A DNA stretch of 64,000 nucleotides, taken from Synaphobranchus kaupii (taxonomy: Eukaryota; Chordata; Actinopteri; Anguilliformes; Synaphobranchidae). Every line of letters begins with the position of its first letter. The first letter of the stretch is position 1. A program made the position numbers and the translations under genes. The stretch is taken from NCBI GenBank assembly GCA_029718625.1, contig CM056380.1, positions 98,940,780 through 99,004,779 of the forward strand. Direction: 5' to 3'. Below, one piece after another: positions 56,440-64,000 of this stretch. The notes below the pieces were generated by a model. It did no database searches, was not told the origin of the DNA, and saw only the letters and a program-made list of their open reading frames with translations.

Positions 56440-58590
56440 ATGATTTCACAAACAATATGAACCAGGATGATTGATGTAATGCAATAAGTAAATAAGTATG
56501 TAAGTAGGTAAATAAATAAATAAGTATATTGCAACTGCAGATGAGTCTCTTGTACTTGGAGGTACATGGGGAATGAATGTGGAAAAAAGACAAAAACAAA
56601 AGGAAGTCACTCTATGCTGTTCTCCCACATCACCTTACGAATGCGCAGCTCACTGGTATCTTCAGATAGAAATGTTTGTTCTAGCTGGTGAGGTAAGAAT
56701 TGTTTTTACTCCTTGCTTTAACTGAGCAAAGACAATTAATGGATCCACTGTTTTTTCAGAGCGCGTTGAGAGAACGGTGATACAATGAACAATTACTGTG
56801 AGTGCCACACGGCTCAGAACTAATTAAAAATATAGTGTGATGAAAGGCACATGGAATACAAAAAAGAACCCTGCAAAATTGCTGTTAAGTTTCTAGACTT
56901 CAACTTTAAGACTGTTTATGCAGCAACAACAAAGTAAACATGTCTGATCCTGTACGAAAGAAACACAGTAAACTATTCCTTCTGTTCTATTATTAATGTA
57001 TTAAAGTTATTTGATAATGATAACAGAAAAGCAAAACAAGAGAAAATAGAACCACATGGTTGTAAGAAATTATTTATTTCATCAGATAGCTTTCATCCCA
57101 AGCCCCTCCCTGTTCACACTTGAGAATAATGAGAAGAAATGTCCATGAGGAAATAGGAAGGGCGAGGTTGTTAAGACACTGATAACGGGGGAGCGATCCC
57201 AATAAAATGGTGGCTACACATGTAGCCAACAAGCAGAGCTGCAGAACGGGCCGGCGAGCTCACACCAGGCCGGCAGAACATCAATGGGTGTGTGATCAAG
57301 AGTGTGAACATCACACTAATTGATGGTAATTAGCAGAGACGGCACCGTTTTCCAAAACCAGTGCGCTTGCTTTTATTTTTTAGCAGGTGGGAAGCCAGTG
57401 AATGACTATATATCCAGTGGACAGTACACAAATAGAGAACAAACTGCACAGAAAAAGAAAATAAATGGGCATATGTTGCCAGCCTATGTCCTCAGACCCT
57501 GCACACAATATTACCATATCCGCTCTCGGCACGTCCAACATAAAAAAACTGAGGTGAGGAGCCTAATGCAGCCCTTTTATCACAGCAGCTCCTACCACTA
57601 CCCCAATTAGCAGTAATTAACCAATAAACATTACAATATGCACATTTGGATCTAATGAGTAATATCAGTAATCAAACACAATTTAACAAACATCATATTT
57701 CACTTTTCGATAATAAACAGGATTCTGATTAGCATTAAAATACATTGTATTGCTAAATCCCCCCCTACTACAATAGCACAGCCCAACAGCAACCCTGGGA
57801 ACCCCTCTACAAAAATACCACTTGGTGTAGTCGCGTTTGTTTAGCGGAAAAGAACATGGAAGAATGCTGAAAGAATGCAAGTTGAATACTGATTGTTTTT
57901 TTGAAAGATAACGATCAATAAATGCAGATTTACAAACAGGAATATGTGTATGTGTTTTTTGTTTTTAAGAAATAGTAATACATCAAATGAAAAGCATTTT
58001 TGTGAATACCGGTAGGCCCTTCCCGGCACTCTAAACGCATGCGCAAACCTGTGATGTGTGACGTATGATACCGAAGCAACGAGGCGTGTGTCGAGTACGT
58101 AGGGCAGTTTCTACTCAAGCCTCGCACCGAAGCCTGTATCACTTTCAGAGAAGCGCGTGATCCGATGACAAATGAGGCCTCAGGTTAGTACCATGTGATC
58201 AGTTTGTTCGGGTGGGATTTGGGGTTTTGAATTGTAGATATGAAGAAGCAATAGTTTTTGATTAATAATAATAGTTTTTGATTTTTTGTAGTTTTTTTGT
58301 TTTTGTTTTGTTTTGTAGAAACACTCCCAGTCCCCACACTTTTACTGCTCAACCCCACATAAATGCTGTCCCTCCTTTATTTCAATCTGTTTTTATTTTC
58401 AAACTTAATAATATAGGCTAATATTAGCCTATTACATATATTATTTTATAATATATCGTAGTAACAAATCTAGCCTAATGACAGTTAAATCTATAATTCA
58501 TGAGTAGCCTACTTCCAGAGTCGGGTTTCAAACTTCGACTTCCTCTCGCACCAATGGTTCTAAAGTCCGACACGTTATCAGTGAGATAAA
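56440..58590. other. Intergenic, no gene recognised
   Basis: AT-rich with short AAATAAGT repeats near 56487-56525. A CpG-richer patch at 58020-58180 contains ACGCATGCGCAAA (NRF1-like); it could be a promoter, but no exon follows that I can recognise. Confidence 0.5.
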
Positions 58591-59557
58591 GGGCTCTATT
58601 TTCAAACCAGCGCAAGGGGACGGTATAGTCAAACGCAAGCTTGTTGACAGCATCAACGTCTTAAAACTGGCGCTATGGCGTTTCTCAGCAATACCGCTAG
58701 GATCAACAAATTCTCAACATAACATCCTTTCGCTTGCGCTGCAGTGGGATGGGTGGCGCTGTCTGGGGCGTGTTCTAAAATACTTTCGGCTCAGTGACAA
58801 TTTGAACCAACGAAAACCCATTGCGTTATGATCAGCTAGAACCACCTCTTAGCGGCAACGCAATAGACTCTGGCAATTTGCGAACTTATTAGTCATGTAG
58901 TTCTATGTAGTGTCTATAGGTGATACCAACATTACGAATGAACAAATAGCCTATAATTATTATTAATTAATTAATTTTAATTTAAACTACTAGAATAAAA
59001 CAGGACAGCTTACAAGAAACTTGCGATCATGTAGGCTAATAGCCTATAATATATAAATTACACATTGACACAGTTGAATCATAAGCCTACCATTTGAATC
59101 ATAATTATGCCTACATCACCTCATGTAGGCTAATTAATGCATTCGCCACCTCCTCCCGTGCCTTCCGAACTTCTGGGAGACGAGGTGGTGTGGATTGTGA
59201 TCCATAAATTACTAGTCCTAGTCTGTACTTCTGTTGCAAGTATGTCTGATTTTCTGTGCGGAAAATCGCTCTTGTCGTTGACGGTCCAGTGCGTTTGGGT
59301 TGCTCATTATGAAATTGCATGGAGCGATTGCGTTCCAACTGGCTTTTTTTTTAAAGCATGAGAACAACTATTTGATTGGCTACCATAGAGACACACCTTG
59401 GACATTTAAACCCAGCCTTTTAGCAATACCGCCATCAGATGCACCAAGATTGCCGTCATGAAATTACCAAATTTCTCGCCGACACGCCCTCAGAGCGATA
59501 CCGCCAAGCGATTACTCTTGCGTTCACCATTGCGTTTGGTTTATTAAAATAGAGCCC
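58591..59557. mobile_element. 967-bp element with GGGCTCTATTTT ends
   Basis: Left GGGCTCTATTTTCAAA, right inverse GGGCTCTATTTTAATAAA, flanked by AAA on both sides (possible 3-bp duplication, as in PIF/Harbinger). The interior has recurring CGCAAGC and ATACCGC words. A 75-residue minus frame (59111-59338) is not recognisable as a transposase. Confidence 0.6.
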
Positions 59558-61274
59558 AAAGGGTCACTTGCTGCTATCTAGCGGCAACTTCGTTATTTTT
59601 AACCTAGGGATTGGTTGTAATGATTTAGCTGCTCTAAGTTATTTTTACCAGCAGGTGTCACTAGTGTACACTGTGTTGAATGAGGGTTCGAGTAATGAAT
59701 CTATTTGCGATACAATTGGCTGCAATGCCTCAGTGCTTCAGGAAGCCTCATTTCGCCATCACTACAAACCTGGACACAATGGATTGAAGCAGGACTGAAA
59801 TGCAGGTCTTTCATGACACGGTTTACTTTGTGACAAAGAGACTCAACATAGAACTGGGAGTTACTGGATTGTAGGAAGTTATGAAAGGATAATCCAGAAA
59901 AGTCAAGACACAATTTTAGGAATTTATTTTTCAAAATTCAGCATTCTATTGGAATACAGTATTGCATTGTTTGACTCTGAGCCCTATGGCAGAGGAGTTG
60001 CACCCAGCTGTGTGAACTGGTTTGTTGGAAGGGTGTACGGGTGTAGGTGGTAAGGAGGAGGGATATCAAAACCTGTAACCCCAAAGAGAACAAGTATGAA
60101 AGATGTAATTTGCTGAGACCATAAGTGTTCTGAGTCCACAGTAATTAAATCTAGTTTGGGAAAAAATCGAATTAGTGAAATTAACAAAAATGCAAATACT
60201 TCTATTTTGCATTGCCTGGAGAAAGCAGCCATAGAAAAAACAGCCTTTTTGATGCATCATCATCCATGTTCTAATGCACGTGAGTTAAGCAGCTTCTGTA
60301 GTAGTGAATGGCAATGATGACATCGTGCCACCAGAGCACGGCCAATGAGCAGTTCTAGTATCAACCTAGTTCTTGTTAGTGTAACCTAGTATTTCAGTTG
60401 CTTTAGTGACTTGAGTCAATTTAGTCAGTTCACTATATAGATTCGTTCTGTGATTTGTTCAATGATTCATTCAGTTAGTCTTTAATTGAAAGGACCCATG
60501 TGAAGCCTGCAGCCTTCATCCGGCACAGATTGATTCCTCATGGCAGCAAAGACTGTGCTGCAGGGTAACTCAGTCTGCAGTGATGTCAAAATACATTTTA
60601 AACCCCACTCCACTTTGTGAGCGTAATTGTTATCTGTTTAAGCTGTAGGTTATACGTTAAAAAATGGAGTACAATGTGGAGACAAATATCAAAAACCTCT
60701 TGGAAAACATAATTTGGCCAAGTTTAACTTGAGTACTTTCTAACATTAATTGTGTTTCATTAATATTGTATTATGCAATAAAACAGAACATTGTATCGCC
60801 ACAATTTACATGGAAGCCGATGGTACATTGTGATTATTATTATATAAATCAAAAGAGCACAATGTACCTCATTCACAAAATATGTTTTCAATTATTTTGT
60901 TCTTAAGAAAAGTTCCTCCAAAAAAATGTGGGATTCATGAAACATGCACAGACCTTTGATTTTGGCATATCAGACGAATGATGAATGCCAATTGTTTGTA
61001 AGTTAAACGGTTCATAATTGTTCATGTTGATTAGCATAAGGAAACACCCTAGCAGTCCCATAACAGGTATACCCACTTCAGGGACATGTGCAAATATCAG
61101 CCATTCATTGCTCACTCCCCAAGGCACGATTAGCCAAGTAATCAAAAAGCAGCAAATATGTCATTGCTACATGTTGGGTTTGTCTGCATAATAGTGGGCT
61201 TTTTATATGTTCATCAATCATCATCATCAGTCACTTTTATCATATCATATAATGAAAATGAATTGCGTTTTCCC
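59558..61274. other. Intergenic, no gene recognised
   Basis: No supported gene or named repeat. A T-rich, weakly repetitive CAGTT/CAATG stretch is near 60400-60485. Confidence 0.5.
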
Positions 61275-61430
61275 AACAAGGTTATTATCGCAAACTAAAA
61301 AAACATTATCCTAAACTGAAAACTAAACTAAAACTAGCAAACCTGTTCTTAAAACGAACTAAACCTAAGCTGAAATTGAAATCAAAATTGAAAACTACAT
61401 TAAAAAGAAAAACTAGTGAAAAATGTATCT
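61275..61430. repeat. Degenerate (AACTAAAA)n repeat
   Basis: AAGGTTATTATCGCAAACTA followed by many AACTAAA/GAAAACT units, a pattern frequent in fish interspersed repeats. Confidence 0.7.
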
Positions 61431-61589
61431 TTTTGTCCAGTTCAGAGATAATGTTTCATTTGGGGGTGTAAACATTCAGTGAGTCCTCACCAATAAGATT
61501 TTTAATTAAAAAAACTCAAAGATATCCATCTTTCTCTTCACTGTATTGGCTCTCATTAGACATATTTCATGGGAATAGAGTAGTATATG

Positions 61590-64000
61590 TAGATGGAGGA
61601 TGCAGTTCACCTAAAAGACTTGACCACTATTAAAATTGCATTATTCAATGTCCGATCCCTAAACAGCAAAGCCCTTCTCATTATCGAACTCATCTGTGAT
61701 TGTAACCTGGACATTTTATGTTTGACTGAAACTTGGCAACAGCCTAATGACTTTTCACAGTTCAACCAAGCAACTCCACCAGGATTATCCTACCTGTGTA
61801 AACCACGCACGACAGGGAAGGGTGGTGGTGTTGCAATTATATATCGATCTGACCTTAAAAGTTATTTCTGTACCCCTGCCTTCCTCTTTTGAATGTCTGC
61901 ATGTCAAATTCCTCAGGGTTCTGAACCCCTTATACTGGTTACTATATATAGTCCTCCCAAACAATGTCCTTCTTTTCTTTCTGATCTGTCAACCTACCTA
62001 ACATTCATATGCGCTCTGTCCCCAAATGTCTTACCTGTAGGTGACCTCAATATTCACCTAGATTCAGCAACTTGTGTTCTTGCCACTGATTTTCTGTCAC
62101 TCCTCCACTGTTTTGATATTACGCAACATGTACACTATCCAACCCACAACCAAGGTCATACGCTAGACCTTGTCTGCTCCACTGGTCCCCGCCCCCTTCA
62201 ATCTCACCGACCTCGCCCTTCTAATATCTGACCACAAGGCAATTCTGTTTAACATTTCAGTCAATGTCACACAGGTTAAACAGCCCCGCACCATCTCATT
62301 CCGCAACCTCAAAAACATCCAACCCACTGAGCTCATGTGCACCATTAGCACCTACCCCACCCCAGCCCCGTTATCATCTCTTTCTGACCTGAACACACAC
62401 TACACGGACTGTCTCTCCGCCTCCCTTGATACCATCGCACCCCTCAAGTCACGCTCCATATCCTTCACATGGTGCACCCCTGAACTCAGACTGATGAAAT
62501 CGGCAGGGCGACGCCTCGAACGACTCCATAAACGATCTGGCCTCACTATTCATCTCCATGTATACAAAGACCACCTGCTCCACTATAAGAATGCATTATC
62601 CACTGCCAGAATTCCCTACTACTCCAAAATCATCAACATTGGAAAAAAACAACCAAAAGATCCTTTTCTCCACTGTTAAAAAACTCCTGCACCCACTGAG
62701 TCACTTCCTTATAACCATTACCCCTGACCTCTGCACCTCATTTCTTACCTTTTTTCAATCAAGAATTGACTCAATCTACCACCAGCTTCATTCCACCTCT
62801 TCCCCACCCCTCCCCTTTGGATTAATGACCCCTATGAGTTCTCCACCAATTTTTCTGTTTTCCACCCTGTTGATGAGTCATATGTCACCAACGTCATCTC
62901 CCAATCAAAATCCTCCACATGCCAACTGGACCCCCTCCCCACTACCCTAGTCAAAACATGCCTACCTGTTCTCTGTCCCTTAACCCTTGTGTGGTGTTTG
63001 TGTTTTTGTTACTCACCCAGTGTTCGCGGGTCTGGTGGACCCACAACATTATTGGGTTTTTAAAACAATAAAGCCATAACAATTTACGTAAAAATACTTC
63101 ACAGATATTGACTTTATCTCAATTACAAGCAATATAGACAGCATATATGGTTAATATTGACCATTTACCTCTGCTAGATCACATTTATCAATAAAAGTGA
63201 TATTTGTTTTTTGTGATAAAATGTGATTTTTGTGTTCTTTTACATGTTCATCACAGAAAATGAGCCAAGGCCAATGAGTCTCAGATTGAAAAAATGATGA
63301 ATTGTATCATTTTTCTTTTAGTAAAGACTGAATACGGGTCCCACAGACCCGAACACCACACAAGGGTTAATAACTAACATCATAAACACATCCCTAGCCA
63401 CTGGAACTTTACCGCCCACTCTCAAGGTCGCTGCTGTCGCTGTCACCCCCATCCTCAAGAAACCTGGCTCTGACCCTAATGACCTCAATAACTTCCACCA
63501 ACCTCCGTTTTCTTTTCAAAACCCTCGAACGTGTTGTTGCTGCACAGCTTCAATCTCATCTGGACTCAAACCACTTCCTTGAACCACTCCAATCTGGCTT
63601 CCGTTCCTTACATAGTACTGAAACTGGACTCCTCACCATCCTCATCCTACTCGACCTCAGCTCAGCATTTGACACCATCTCCCACACACTACTACTGGAA
63701 AGACTCTTCTATTGGCATCACCGACACAGCTCTCCTTTGGTTCACTTCCTATCTCAGTAACAGACAACAATTAATCGCCCTAAAAACCCACCGGTCCAAC
63801 AACACCCCCTGGTGTCCCACAGGGATCAGTTTTAGGCCCCATCTTGTTCTTCATTTACCTCCTCCCCCTTGGAAGAATCATGAGATGCCACAACATTAAC
63901 TTCCACTGCTACGCCGATGACACTCAACTTTACATATCCACCAAACCCTCTACCACTGGACCTCCCCATGAACTAACCACCTGTATTCTGGACATTGAAA
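61590..64000 (+). pseudogene. L2-clade LINE ORF2, broken and running off the window
   Basis: A CR1/L2-type non-LTR retrotransposon. Endonuclease domain: FNVRSLNSKA (Asn near 61646), LCLTETW (Glu near 61725), GDLNIHLDSA (62041), ISDHKAI (62227). Reverse transcriptase: [12 protein letters not shown] (63449), [25 protein letters not shown] (63651), [10 protein letters not shown] (63811) and YADD (63910-63921). At least three frameshifts break the endonuclease and linker, a short deletion precedes LDLSSAFD, and a 383-bp MITE splits the linker at 62980. The C terminus lies beyond 64000. Confidence 0.9.
62984..63366. mobile_element. piggyBac-like MITE (TTAA) nested in the LINE
   Basis: TTAA at 62980-62983 and 63367-63370 flank a 383-bp element with ends CCCTTGTGTGGTGTT and its inverse; subterminal CGGGTCTG/GGACCC words are also inverted. 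The LINE reading frame continues on both sides with one TTAA removed, confirming a precise insertion. No transposase inside. Confidence 0.88.

Noticed and set aside
59670..59700. GGGTTCGAG suggestive of a tRNA B box
   Set aside because: No A box, no acceptor stem and no SINE body nearby.
1..64000. CRISPR arrays, operons, prokaryotic mobile islands
   Set aside because: Introns, microsatellites and eukaryotic transposons show this is vertebrate nuclear DNA; no regularly spaced repeats were seen.

Overview
The window is vertebrate nuclear DNA, almost certainly from a teleost fish. The evidence is the split genes with GT/AG introns, many CA, CT and GT microsatellites, a teleost-style mix of transposons (Tc1/mariner MITEs, a piggyBac-like MITE, hAT-like and Harbinger-like MITEs, L2-clade and Tx1-clade LINEs, tRNA-type SINE pieces) and a 500-N assembly gap at 53087-53586. 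The species cannot be named from the sequence. There are no prokaryotic genes, operons or CRISPR arrays.

Only the left third holds recognisable host genes, both on the minus strand. (1) A FAM107-family gene, closer to FAM107A than FAM107B, can be rebuilt from four coding exons at 21335-21149, 13695-13509, 9615-9459 and 8623-8510. All junctions are phase-compatible and give 214 codons. (2) Downstream of it, 4156-2646, four small exons join in phase into a secreted or processed precursor of about 101-107 residues: signal peptide, REKR dibasic site, acidic middle and short Gly/Asn tail. I cannot assign it to a known family, and it is the best candidate here for an undescribed gene.

From about 22 kb to the right end I see no host coding exon. 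That part is intergenic or intronic DNA filled with repeats. Main pieces are: a DD36E-type Tc1 remnant and a fold-back Tc1 element (25.0-26.2 kb); a 5'-truncated Tx1-clade LINE inside a CT-rich tract (36.9-37.4 kb); a mosaic repeat ending in a 47-bp hairpin (37.8-38.4 kb, again at 55.8-56.4 kb); a larger, internally deleted Tx1-clade LINE sitting exactly against a (CT)n array (42.7-45.4 kb); an L2-clade tail beside the gap (52.6-53.1 kb); SINE pieces (53.7 and 55.4 kb); a 967-bp Harbinger-like element (58.6-59.6 kb); and a broken L2-clade LINE running off the right end (61.6-64.0 kb), itself interrupted by a piggyBac-like MITE.

Three 535-543-bp Tc1-like MITEs (15.6, 23.7, 51.8 kb) share one deletion junction and keep the C-terminal half of a transposase with DD35E spacing. 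Two 186-bp MITEs (2.0 and 54.8 kb) are intact copies of one family; the first is inserted in the terminal repeat of an older element, so its empty site can be read from the other terminal repeat.

Family names for repeats come from memory of motifs and terminal sequences, not from searches.
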